DNA from: Bacteroidales bacterium | GTDB lineage: Bacteria > Bacteroidota > Bacteroidia > Bacteroidales > Bacteroidaceae | Reading direction: 5' to 3' | DNA length: 45,269 nt | Assembly: GCA_029218405.1 (NCBI GenBank) | Contig: JAQXRG010000181.1 | Span: 1 to 45,269 of the forward strand | Part shown: one piece after another, positions 1-7,404 of the stretch | How positions within the stretch are numbered: position 1 is the stretch's first letter | Layout of the letters: the number at the start of each line of letters is the position of its first letter | The notes under the pieces: generated by a model | Seen by the model: the letters and a program-made list of their open reading frames with translations, nothing else | Told to the model about the DNA's origin: nothing | Databases searched by the model: none | Position numbers and translations under genes: made by a program

Positions 1-578
1 TGACTTCCGCCATCAAAGACGGAAAAGACACTGCTGCATTCATCAACGACGCACTTGCCGCCAACAATCGTGGATTCATCCACTATATGATGAAATATGA
101 TGATTTTTTAAACGCAAACAACTCGCAACATCATTTTGCGATAAAGGGAGATATAAATGACGTTGACTGGATTGCGTTGGGGTCATACAGTTCCAATCCG
201 GGTACAGCATACCATACGGATCCGTTGGCTGCTGTCGTTGAAAAAATGCTTGTCAAAGACCATCCGCATATCCAATTGTCATTATATAAGCAATATTCAG
301 GTAAATGCCCATTGTCAATCGTGAAAGACAAAGTACATTGGGAGCCCGTATTCAGTGTTATCAGCCGAAAAGACGGCTGGCACATCATTAAAGGCAGTGA
401 ACTCTTGACAGAAGATGACAAGGCCAGTTTCAAGATCATCGAACAGCCGGAGAATAATTTTGTTGTTGTTCCTGACGAAAAACATGATATGATTGAGGCA
501 TGCAAGGCTATTATGACACATATATCGGATAGATTGGCTTCAAGGGCAGTCGCAGCCATGAGGCATTCCAAGTCCTGA
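1..578 (+). CDS. Hypothetical protein, 5'-truncated by the window edge
   Basis: The frame is open from the first complete codon at position 3 to the TGA at 576-578, so the gene begins outside the window; the ATG at 87 is only the first methionine inside it. About 191 residues are visible. I recognise no family: there is no signal peptide, membrane segment or clear catalytic motif in the visible part, which looks like a soluble mixed alpha/beta protein ending in a helix rich in Ala, Arg and Ser. Its DNA is visibly more A+T rich than the arg genes next to it, so it may be an accessory gene. It is convergent with argD, separated by only 26 bp, and I see no clear terminator hairpin between them. 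That it is a real gene is likely from the long frame running in from the edge; its function is unknown. Confidence 0.6.
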   Translation, partial: TSAIKDGKDTAAFINDALAANNRGFIHYMMKYDDFLNANNSQHHFAIKGDINDVDWIALGSYSSNPGTAYHTDPLAAVVEKMLVKDHPHIQLSLYKQYSGKCPLSIVKDKVHWEPVFSVISRKDGWHIIKGSELLTEDDKASFKIIEQPENNFVVVPDEKHDMIEACKAIMTHISDRLASRAVAAMRHSKS

Positions 579-604
579 TCTCGCATATAGCAAGACATTG
601 TCGT

Positions 605-1729
605 TTATGCCAATGCTGCACGGAAGCGTTTCAGGAACTCCTGTGCTTCCTCCTTACTCAGGCAGAGAGGCGGCAACAAGCGGATGACATTCGTTCCACT
701 CACGCCCGTAAAGACATGCTGCTCCTTCAATAGCTTCAGGCGGAGCTCCTTAATGGGAGCATCAAATTCCAGTCCGATCATCAGACCGCGTCCACGCACC
801 TCCTTGATCTGCGGGAACTTCTTCAGTTCCTCCAGCAAGTAGGCACCGACCTCAGCTGCATTCTCCACCAAGTGGTCCTGTTCGATGACATCCAATACCG
901 CCAGTGCTGCCGCACATGCCAAATGGTTGCCGCCAAACGTCGTACCCAACTGGCCATATACCGGTGTAAACATCGGACTGATCAAGACGGCTCCCATCGG
1001 GAAACCGTTACCGATGCCCTTTGCACAGGTGATCATATCAGCCTGGATGCCATTGTACTGATGGGCGAAGAACTTGCCGCTCCGTCCGTAACCGCTCTGG
1101 ATTTCATCAAGAATGAGCACCGTGTTCGTCTCGGTACAGGCTGTCCGCAAGGCCTGCATGAACTCGTCGGTCGGCAGCTGGATGCCTCCCACCCCCTGTA
1201 TGCCTTCGATGATGACCGCGCAGACATCGCCCTTGGCCAGTTCCTGCCGCAGGGCCTCCACATCGTTCAGGGGAAGGTACGTCACGTGGCGGTTGGCATT
1301 GATGGGCGCGATGATTTTCGGGTTGTCGGTCGCTTCCACCGCCAAGGAGGTACGGCCATGGAAGGCTTTCTGGATGGACACTACGCGGGTGCGTCCGTTG
1401 TAGAACGAGGCCAGTTTCAAGGCATTCTCGTTCGCCTCCGCGCCGCTGTTGATGAGAAACAGCGCATAGTCATCGTAACCGCATGCCTTGCCCAGACGTT
1501 CCGCCAACTGCTGCTGCAACGGGTTGATGACCGAGTTGGAATAGAAGCCCAGCGTGGCCACTTGCCGGCTGATGGCCTCTACATAATGGGGATGGGCATG
1601 GCCGATGGAAATCACGGCATGGCCTCCGTACAGGTCGAGGTATTCCTGACCCTTGTCATCCCACACGTGACAACCTTTTCCTTGGACGATGGTCACGTCG
1701 AATAATGGATATACGTCGAATAGTTTCAT
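605..1729 (-). CDS. argD: Acyl-ornithine aminotransferase (ArgD), PLP-dependent class III
   Basis: Predicted PLP enzyme converting N-acylglutamate semialdehyde to N-acylornithine in arginine synthesis, in the cytoplasm. The 374-residue protein has the class III aminotransferase layout: GAEANE near residue 95, the PLP-binding acidic motif in LILDEIQSGYGRSG, the Schiff-base lysine in CAKGIGNGFPMGAV, and the TTFGGNHLACAAALA segment. It is the last gene of the minus-strand arg operon, 16 bp after argC. In Bacteroides the pathway is established to run on N-succinyl rather than N-acetyl intermediates (a succinylornithine transcarbamylase is known there), so the true substrate here is probably N-succinylglutamate semialdehyde; this is inference from lineage and gene order, not visible in the protein itself. 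Confidence 0.93.
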   Translation of the reverse strand: MKLFDVYPLFDVTIVQGKGCHVWDDKGQEYLDLYGGHAVISIGHAHPHYVEAISRQVATLGFYSNSVINPLQQQLAERLGKACGYDDYALFLINSGAEANENALKLASFYNGRTRVVSIQKAFHGRTSLAVEATDNPKIIAPINANRHVTYLPLNDVEALRQELAKGDVCAVIIEGIQGVGGIQLPTDEFMQALRTACTETNTVLILDEIQSGYGRSGKFFAHQYNGIQADMITCAKGIGNGFPMGAVLISPMFTPVYGQLGTTFGGNHLACAAALAVLDVIEQDHLVENAAEVGAYLLEELKKFPQIKEVRGRGLMIGLEFDAPIKELRLKLLKEQHVFTGVSGTNVIRLLPPLCLSKEEAQEFLKRFRAALA

Positions 1730-1745
1730 GACTACAATCTTGGTT

Positions 1746-2714
1746 TTAGAAGGCGCTCGGTTTCAGGCGCAGGCCGACCGTCTCCTCCAAATTAAACATC
1801 AGGTTCATGTTGTGCACGGCCTGGCCGCTGGCTCCCTTCAGCAGGTTGTCAATGCACGAGGTGACGAGCAGCTTGTCGCCGAACTTCTCCAGGTGGATGA
1901 GGCACTTGTTGGTGTTGACCACCTGCTTCAGGTCCAGGTTCTTGTCCACGATGTGCGTGAACGAGTCCTCGGCATAATACTCCTCGTACATCTTCACCAG
2001 TTCCGGCAGCTCCACCTTGGTCTTCACCACGAGGGTGGCGAAGATGCCACGGGGGAAGTCGCCCCGGTACGGGATGAAGTCAATCTCGCTGTGAAAGCTG
2101 TGCTGCAGCTGCTGCAGCGACTGCTTGATTTCGGGCACGTGCTGGTGCGTGAACGGCTTGTAGATGCTCAGGTTGTTGTTGCGCCAGCTGAAATGGCTCG
2201 TGGCCCCCGGCTTCACGCCCGCCCCGGTACTGCCCGTGATGGCGTTCACCATCACATCATCGTTCAGCAGCAGGTGCTTGGCCAACGGCAGCAGGCCCAG
2301 CTGGATGCAGGTGGCGAAACAGCCCGGATTGGCTACGTGCTTGCTGTGGCAGATGGCCCGGCGGTTGAGCTCGGGCAGTCCGTACACGAAGTCATGGTCG
2401 TCGCGCTTCAGGCGGTAGTCCATGCTCAGGTCGATAATCTTCAAGTCCTCGGGCACGTTGTGGCTCTCCATGAACTTGCGCGTGTCGCCGTGCGCCGTGC
2501 AGAAGAACAGCACGTCGATGGTGTCGAGCGGCAGCTCGTCGGTGAAGACCAGGTCGGTCTCGCCGTACAGGCCCTCGTGCACGTCCGTCACCTTGTTGCC
2601 GGCGTTGCTGGAGCTGTTCACAAACTTGATGTCCACGTCCGGATGGTTCAACAGCAGGCGGATGAGTTCTCCTGCTGTGTATCCGGCTCCTCCGATGATG
2701 CCGACCTTAATCAT
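1746..2714 (-). CDS. argC: N-acyl-gamma-glutamyl-phosphate reductase (ArgC)
   Basis: NADPH-dependent reduction of N-acyl-glutamyl phosphate to the semialdehyde, the third step of arginine synthesis. The 322-residue protein starts with the Rossmann motif GIIGGAGYTAGELIRLL and has the catalytic cysteine in NPGCFATCIQLGLLP; the segment with GSTGAGVKPGATSHF is typical of the family. Its start codon overlaps the stop codon of argG (2711-2714), implying translational coupling. In this lineage the substrate is likely the N-succinyl form. argB is not in the window, so the kinase that feeds this enzyme must be encoded elsewhere. Confidence 0.94.
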   Translation of the reverse strand: MIKVGIIGGAGYTAGELIRLLLNHPDVDIKFVNSSSNAGNKVTDVHEGLYGETDLVFTDELPLDTIDVLFFCTAHGDTRKFMESHNVPEDLKIIDLSMDYRLKRDDHDFVYGLPELNRRAICHSKHVANPGCFATCIQLGLLPLAKHLLLNDDVMVNAITGSTGAGVKPGATSHFSWRNNNLSIYKPFTHQHVPEIKQSLQQLQHSFHSEIDFIPYRGDFPRGIFATLVVKTKVELPELVKMYEEYYAEDSFTHIVDKNLDLKQVVNTNKCLIHLEKFGDKLLVTSCIDNLLKGASGQAVHNMNLMFNLEETVGLRLKPSAF

Positions 2715-3919
2715 ACGTTCTCCTCGTCTTTGTGAACGGAATAATAGGCACGCAACGGTGTGGAGAGCACCTTGATGAAGCCCTTGGCGTCATCGGCGGT
2801 CCAGCCCTTCTGCATCTCACCGTATTCGCCCAGCTTGTTCTTCACCAGGTCGTCCTTCGACTCGACACCCACTGTCGAGAAGCAGCGCGGACGGAGCTCC
2901 AGGATGGCCGTTCCGTTGACATTGCGCTGCGACTCCTGCAGCATGGCCTCGATGTCGCGCATCACCGGCTCCAGGTATTCGCTCTCGTGGAGGAACATGC
3001 CGTACCAGTTGGCCACCTGGTCCTTCCAGTACTGCTGCCACTTGCTCAGTGTATATTTCTCCAAGAACTTGTGCGCGCCGATGATGAGCATCGGAGCGGC
3101 GGCCTCGAAGCCCACACGGCCCTTGATGCCGATGATGGTGTCGCCCACGTGCATGTCGCGGCCGATGCCGTAGGCCGCACCGATTTCCTCCACCTTTTGG
3201 ATAGCCTGGATACGGTCGTCGAAGCGCTCGCCGTTGACGGCCACCAGCTCTCCCTTCTCGAAGGTCAGCTTCAGCTGCTCGCTGCCTTCCTTCGTCACCT
3301 GCTTCAGGTAGGCGCTCTCGGGCAGGCCCTGCGCGGAATCCAGGATTTCGCCGCCACAGATGGACGTGCCCCAGATGCCCACGTTGTACGAATACTTCAG
3401 CTTGGTGAAGTCGGCCTCGAAGCCGTTCTCCTTCAGGTAGTTGATTTCGAAGTCACGGCTCAGGGCCATGTCGCGGGTCAGGGTGATGATTTCCACGCCC
3501 GGTGCCATCACGAGGAAAGTCATGTCGAAACGCACCTGGTCGTTGCCGGCGCCTGTCGAGCCATGAGCGATGGCATGTGCCCCGATCTCATTGGCATAGC
3601 GGGCGATGGCCAACGCCTGGAAGATACGTTCGGAGCTGACCGAGATGGGGTACGTACCGTTGCGCAGCACGTTGCCGAACACCATGAACTTCAGGCTCTT
3701 CTCATAATACTCCTGCGTCACGTCGAGTGTGACATATTTTACGGCACCCAACTTGTAGGCGTTCTCCTCGTTTTTCTTCAACTGTTCGGGGCTGAACCCG
3801 CCGGTGTTGGCGCACGCCGCATACACTTCATACCCTTTCTCCTTCGCGAGGTACATCACCGTGAAGGAGGTATCCAATCCGCCGCTGAAAGCAACGACCA
3901 CTTTTTTCTTTTCTTCCAT
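2711..3919 (-). CDS. argG: Argininosuccinate synthase
   Basis: Joins citrulline and aspartate with ATP to give argininosuccinate. The 402-residue protein has the N-terminal ATP-pyrophosphatase motif VAFSGGLDTSFT (residues about 9-20) and the family segment AHGSTGAGNDQVRFD with the aspartate and citrulline-binding residues further on. Length is normal for the family. It sits 7 bp behind the GNAT gene and overlaps argC by 4 bp, firmly inside the operon. argH and the transcarbamylase gene are not in the window. Confidence 0.95.
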   Translation of the reverse strand: MEEKKKVVVAFSGGLDTSFTVMYLAKEKGYEVYAACANTGGFSPEQLKKNEENAYKLGAVKYVTLDVTQEYYEKSLKFMVFGNVLRNGTYPISVSSERIFQALAIARYANEIGAHAIAHGSTGAGNDQVRFDMTFLVMAPGVEIITLTRDMALSRDFEINYLKENGFEADFTKLKYSYNVGIWGTSICGGEILDSAQGLPESAYLKQVTKEGSEQLKLTFEKGELVAVNGERFDDRIQAIQKVEEIGAAYGIGRDMHVGDTIIGIKGRVGFEAAAPMLIIGAHKFLEKYTLSKWQQYWKDQVANWYGMFLHESEYLEPVMRDIEAMLQESQRNVNGTAILELRPRCFSTVGVESKDDLVKNKLGEYGEMQKGWTADDAKGFIKVLSTPLRAYYSVHKDEENV

Positions 3920-3926
3920 ATCGCAA

Positions 3927-4496
3927 TTAGAAATTGTTTACTTTATCATCTTTGTGCAAGGCCGGATCGTACAGCATGGCCGTACAGATGCAGAACTTGC
4001 GGTTTTTCTCTTTCAGGATTCCGTGGTTGATGCAGCCCTCACATCCTTTCCAGAACGCCTCGTCGTCGGTCAGCTCGTTGAACGTGACGGGCACGTAGCC
4101 CAGCTCCGTGTTCATCTTCATCACGGCGGCTCCCGAGGTCAGACTGAAAATCTTCGCGTTCGGCCACCGCAGGCGGGCCAAGGTAAACGAAGCGTGCTTG
4201 ATGCGCCGTGCCAGTCCCACGCCACGGTACTTGGGATGGACAATCAAGCCCGAGGTCGCCACATACTGGCGGTTGCCCCACGACTCGATGTACGTGAAGC
4301 CGGCGAAATCGTCGCCACAGAGGGCGATGATGGCCTTTCCTTCCCGCATCTTGGTAGCAACATATTCATGCGTGCGCTCTGCAATACCCGTTCCGCGCAC
4401 CTTTGCAGCCTCTTTAATCGTATTCAAGATTGTGTCAACATAAACCTCGTGAGAGGCGTCGGCTACCATCACATCAATTTGTTTTGAAGTCTCCAT
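3927..4496 (-). CDS. GNAT acyltransferase of the arg operon, candidate N-acyl(succinyl)glutamate synthase
   Basis: A 189-residue GNAT-fold protein. The acyl-CoA pyrophosphate-binding motif is visible as YRGVGLARRI (residues 90-99) preceded by the beta-4 strand SGLIVHP. Position between argR and argG, with 15-bp and 7-bp gaps, says it belongs to arginine synthesis, and no argA or argJ homologue is otherwise present in the window. Since Bacteroides uses succinylated intermediates, the best guess is that it makes N-succinylglutamate; I recall genetic evidence for the corresponding B. thetaiotaomicron gene but cannot check it here. An unusual feature is a C-terminal cysteine set at residues 152, 155, 169 and 171 (CxxC, 13 residues, CxC), which could bind a metal and is not part of the ordinary GNAT fold. 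Confidence 0.8.
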   Translation of the reverse strand: METSKQIDVMVADASHEVYVDTILNTIKEAAKVRGTGIAERTHEYVATKMREGKAIIALCGDDFAGFTYIESWGNRQYVATSGLIVHPKYRGVGLARRIKHASFTLARLRWPNAKIFSLTSGAAVMKMNTELGYVPVTFNELTDDEAFWKGCEGCINHGILKEKNRKFCICTAMLYDPALHKDDKVNNF

Positions 4497-4511
4497 TTCG
4501 TTCTTTCTTAC

Positions 4512-5003
4512 TTATATTACATGGTTGATATTCGGAATCAGTTGTGTCAAGTGCTGGCGGACCGTGGTACGCGAGCACCCTTCACGAAGAATCAGCATAA
4601 TGGTATCGTCGCCGGCAATGGTGCCGATAATCTCATTAATATTGTTGTTGTCGATGTCATACGCCAACCGACTGGCATACCCCGGACGGGTCTTGATGAC
4701 TGCGATGTTGTCGGAGAACTCGATGGACAGGAAGCCGTTGTCGCGCAACAGCTCGCCCGCGCTGAGCGGGTCCACCATCCGCTTGTACATGGTGTTGTTG
4801 GGCAGCACATACACATAATTCCCGTTCATACTGGCAGCTTTCGCCACTTTCAGTTGCTTCAAGTCGCGCGAGAGCGTGGCCTGTGTCAACGTAAATCCCT
4901 CTTTCGCCAGTTCCTTCAGCAGTTCGTCCTGACTGCCTATCTCCTGGCTGGAAATGATCATCTTGATTGAATCCAATCGGTTGCTCTTGTTTTTCATCTG
5001 CAT
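4512..5003 (-). CDS. argR: Arginine repressor ArgR
   Basis: Hexameric arginine-responsive repressor. The N-terminal winged helix is seen in residues about 10-60, with the recognition helix TLTQATLSRDLKQL; the C-terminal arginine-binding and oligomerisation domain carries the hallmark GTIAGDDTIMLIL. At 163 residues it is close to the family's usual 150-160. Two ATGs are possible, at 5003 and two codons later at 4997; both fit the short leader expected from the -7 element at 5023-5030, and I cannot choose between them. As first gene of the arg operon it is probably autoregulated through the operator that overlaps its start. Confidence 0.93.
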   Translation of the reverse strand: MQMKNKSNRLDSIKMIISSQEIGSQDELLKELAKEGFTLTQATLSRDLKQLKVAKAASMNGNYVYVLPNNTMYKRMVDPLSAGELLRDNGFLSIEFSDNIAVIKTRPGYASRLAYDIDNNNINEIIGTIAGDDTIMLILREGCSRTTVRQHLTQLIPNINHVI

Positions 5004-5012
5004 AATTATTCT
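4999..5012 (-). promoter_or_regulatory. Candidate ARG box (ArgR operator) over the argR start codon
   Basis: TGCATAATTATTCT matches 12 of 14 positions of the enterobacterial ARG box core TGAAT-wwww-ATTCA with the correct 4-bp spacer. It lies between the predicted transcription start near 5016 and the first ATG, where a bound hexamer would block transcription. Further TGCAT/ATGCA half-site-like words occur upstream at 5050-5055, 5071-5075, 5094-5098 and 5103-5107. The consensus is from other phyla, so the assignment is inferred. Confidence 0.45.
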
Positions 5013-5022
5013 TATTCCGCCG

Positions 5023-5030
5023 CAAAATTA
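5023..5030 (-). promoter_or_regulatory. arg operon promoter, -7 element
   Basis: On the minus strand this reads TAATTTTG, an exact match to the Bacteroidetes -7 consensus TAnnTTTG, 19 bp before the argR ATG. No good TTTG -33 element stands at the usual spacing, which may reflect regulation. Confidence 0.6.
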
Positions 5031-5104
5031 CAGAATAAATCGGAAATTCATGCATGTTTCCCCCAAAAAAATGCAGCGGCGGACTCATTTTTTTGCATTT
5101 CCTG

Positions 5105-5152
5105 CATAAAAGAAACCGCAGACTGTGGGATTCGTCTCCCTACAGACTGCGG
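5105..5152 (-). terminator. Rho-independent terminator of rpmE
   Basis: Arms CCGCAG/CTGCGG plus CTGT/ACAG and GGG/CCC (5116-5152) form a long hairpin; read on the minus strand it is followed by TTTCTTTT. It separates rpmE from the arg operon promoter. Confidence 0.8.
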
Positions 5153-5187
5153 CTTCCGGAACAGCCATATCCTGTCTTGGTACAGAA

Positions 5188-5439
5188 TTACTTCTTGATG
5201 CGGTTGTAACGGCTCATGAACTTGTCCACACGACCTGCTGTGTCCACCAGCTTCGACTTACCCGTATAGAAGGGGTGAGAGCTGGAAGAGATTTCCAACT
5301 TGACACAAGGATAGGTCTCGCCTTCGAATTCTACAGTGTCTTTGGTTGCGCAAGTAGAACGAGACAGGAACATGTCACCGTTTGACATGTCTTTAAATAC
5401 TACCGGACGGTAGTTCTCAGGATGAATGCCTTTTTTCAT
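5188..5439 (-). CDS. rpmE: 50S ribosomal protein L31 type B
   Basis: The 83-residue protein begins [17 protein letters not shown] and ends with [12 protein letters not shown], the standard type B (RpmE2) pattern with the [23 protein letters not shown] core. The zinc-binding CxxC of type A L31 is absent: its cysteines (CATKD, YPCVK) are not arranged as a zinc ribbon. It is monocistronic, with its own -7 element and terminator. In many bacteria the zinc-free form replaces the zinc form under zinc limitation; in Bacteroidetes it is usually the main form. Confidence 0.95.
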   Translation of the reverse strand: MKKGIHPENYRPVVFKDMSNGDMFLSRSTCATKDTVEFEGETYPCVKLEISSSSHPFYTGKSKLVDTAGRVDKFMSRYNRIKK

Positions 5440-5521
5440 TTCAGTATATACTTTTATTGTTATTATTCAATTAATGTGGTTGGTAACACCAAAAAAACGT
5501 GTAATGGTCTTTTTCGGGGTG

Positions 5522-5552
5522 CAAAGATACGGCTTTTATTTGAAATAGAAAA
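5522..5552 (-). promoter_or_regulatory. rpmE promoter
   Basis: Minus-strand TATCTTTG (5529-5522) fits TAnnTTTG, with a T-rich tract ending 19 bp upstream in the place of the -33 element. The leader to the ATG is about 75 nt. Confidence 0.7.
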
Positions 5553-5612
5553 AGTTTTCCTGCTTTTTTTGGTTACCGACGATAAATAATGCGGCAATTA
5601 GGGGCTCTCCTC

Positions 5613-5643
5613 TTGCACGTTCGCGAAATATCCGTTACTTTTG
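5613..5643 (+). promoter_or_regulatory. Promoter of the cytochrome c maturation genes
   Basis: TTG at 5613-5615, 20 bp, then TACTTTTG at 5636-5643: a canonical Bacteroidetes promoter. It puts the transcription start near 5650, which excludes a TTG start at 5641 and supports the ATG at 5665. Confidence 0.75.
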
Positions 5644-5664
5644 CCCGCAAAATATCGTCTGAGC

Positions 5665-6477
5665 ATGAACCGATGGCTGTTTATCTACCTGCTGTGTGCC
5701 GCGCTGCCGCAAGCCGTTTTCGGCAACATTGACCTCCGGCCCCTGACCTTCCCCGTAGGGACGGCAGTGGGAGCGGCCCTGCTGGCCGTCCTGTTCGTTC
5801 TGGAAAGGGAACAGGGGAACAGCCGGTGGATGCGGGCGTTCCGCTCGCCGCGGATGGCCTGCCGGCTCCTGACGCTCCTGACCGTGGGATGCCTCATCGG
5901 CGGCTGCCTGCCCGCCGGGAAAAGCGTGTCCACGTCGTGGCCGTTCGTGGCCTTGCTGTTCGCCCTGCTCGCCCACCTGTACCTCCTGCTGCTGCACCGC
6001 CTGTTCCGCTTCGCGTGGAAAAGGGACCTCACCTTCCTGTTCGTGCACGGAGGGCTGTGGTTGGCCTTGCTCAGCGGGACCCTCGGCGCGGCGGACACCC
6101 AAGAGCTCCACATCCTGGCGCCACTCGCCACTCCCACCCGGATGGCGGCCGACGCCTACGGACGGATGACACCCCTCCCCCATGAGCTGGAGCTGCAGGA
6201 CTTCGCCGTCGAGACGCACCCTGCCGACGGATCTCCCGTGCAATACTCGGCAAGTCTCCTGCTGGACAAGGAACCGGTGACCCTGCGCGTGAACCATCCT
6301 TACTCCCTGGGCTGGGACAAGGACCTCTACCTGATGAGCTTCGGCCGGCAGGGGGAAACCGCCGACACGACTTACTGCGTGCTGCAGTTGGTCTGCCAGC
6401 CTTGGAAATACCCGCTCTTAGCGGGCCTGCTCCTGCTGCTGGCCGGCATGGTCGGCCTGTTGGCACGGCTGAAATGA
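5665..6477 (+). CDS. ccsB: ResB/CcsB-like cytochrome c biogenesis protein
   Basis: A 270-residue membrane protein that should hold apocytochrome and reduced thiols at the periplasmic face in System II cytochrome c maturation. Membrane segments are seen near residues 1-20, 28-45, 64-82, 92-110 and at the C-terminus (about 245-268), with a soluble periplasmic region around 135-240. The motif QPWKYPLLAG before the last membrane helix is typical of ResB/CcsB. It is shorter than classical ResB (over 400 residues), as in the reduced Bacteroidetes forms. The start at ATG 5665 is set by the promoter. Followed by a CcsA-like gene and a haem peroxidase, which fixes its role by context. Confidence 0.8.
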   Translation: MNRWLFIYLLCAALPQAVFGNIDLRPLTFPVGTAVGAALLAVLFVLEREQGNSRWMRAFRSPRMACRLLTLLTVGCLIGGCLPAGKSVSTSWPFVALLFALLAHLYLLLLHRLFRFAWKRDLTFLFVHGGLWLALLSGTLGAADTQELHILAPLATPTRMAADAYGRMTPLPHELELQDFAVETHPADGSPVQYSASLLLDKEPVTLRVNHPYSLGWDKDLYLMSFGRQGETADTTYCVLQLVCQPWKYPLLAGLLLLLAGMVGLLARLK

Positions 6478-6541
6478 CCAACGACCGGACAGCGACAAGA
6501 GAAAAGGACGAACCGAAAAGAAGGAACCCCAAAAAGGAATA

Positions 6542-6577
6542 ATGAAAGGAAATAACAGAAAGGAACGAACCGTATGA
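6542..6577 (+). other. Possible 11-codon leader ORF coupled to ccsA
   Basis: ATG at 6542 opens an 11-codon frame whose TGA (6575-6577) overlaps the ccsA ATG (6574-6576) as ATGA. It lies in a purine-rich 96-bp gap containing two copies of a GAACGAACCG-like word. It may couple translation of ccsA to an upstream ribosome, but a chance frame is equally possible. Confidence 0.2.
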
Positions 6578-7359
6578 TTACCTGGAACGAATTTTTTCCC
6601 TTTGCCACCCTGACCCTCCTGCTGGGCTTCGGAGGCGCGGCAGGAGCCCTCCGCCGGCACGAGGGCCGCTGCCAGTGGGCCATCGGGGCCGGACTGGCCG
6701 GCATCGGGCTGTTCGCCTGCTTCATCGCCGGACTCTGGCTCAGCCTCGGGCGGCCGCCGCTCCGCACGCTGGGCGAGACCCGCCTGTGGTATTCGTTGTT
6801 CATGATGGTGTCGGGATGGGCCGTTTACGCCCGGTGGCGCTACCGGTGGATTCCGCTGTTCTCGCTCGTCGTGGCAGCCGTGTTCATGGTCATCAACCTG
6901 GCCCGCCCCGAACTTCACGACCGCTCCCTCATGCCGGCCCTGCAGAGCCTGTGGTTCATTCCGCACGTCACGGTCTATATGTTCTCCTACAGCCTCTTCG
7001 GATGCGCCTTCCTGCTGGCCGTAGCCGGCTGGTGGAAGCACACTCCCGCCTACCTGCCCTCCACCGACCGTTTGGTGACCATCGGCATGGCCTTCCTGAC
7101 CTTCGGCATGCTGTCGGGCTGCATCTGGGCCAAGCAAGCGTGGGGCAACTACTGGAGCTGGGACCCGAAAGAGACGTGGGCGGCCGCTACCTGGTGCGCC
7201 TACTTAGTCTATCTCCACCGGCGGCTGCGGTCCGGCTCACCGGCGGGAGCCACCGGTTCCTACGCCTGGGTCATCATCGGCTTTGCCTTGCTGCAGATGT
7301 GCTGGTACGGGGTCAACCTCCTGCCGTCCGCGGCGGCCAGCCTGCACAGTTACAATTGA
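6574..7359 (+). CDS. ccsA: CcsA/CcmC-family cytochrome c haem-handling protein
   Basis: A 261-residue polytopic membrane protein of the haem-handling family. The tryptophan-rich periplasmic WWD motif is plain as WGNYWSWDPKETWAAATW near residue 190; conserved histidines that would ligate haem are at HVTVYMFSY (about residue 130) and near the C-terminus in LHSYN. About eight hydrophobic segments are seen. Together with the upstream ResB-like protein it makes a minimal System II cytochrome c synthetase, which exports haem and attaches it to CXXCH motifs of secreted apocytochromes. The next gene encodes such a substrate with three motifs. Confidence 0.9.
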   Translation: MITWNEFFPFATLTLLLGFGGAAGALRRHEGRCQWAIGAGLAGIGLFACFIAGLWLSLGRPPLRTLGETRLWYSLFMMVSGWAVYARWRYRWIPLFSLVVAAVFMVINLARPELHDRSLMPALQSLWFIPHVTVYMFSYSLFGCAFLLAVAGWWKHTPAYLPSTDRLVTIGMAFLTFGMLSGCIWAKQAWGNYWSWDPKETWAAATWCAYLVYLHRRLRSGSPAGATGSYAWVIIGFALLQMCWYGVNLLPSAAASLHSYN

Positions 7360-7404
7360 CACCTTAATTTATCAACAATCACTGTATTCATCAACAATCA
7401 CCGT

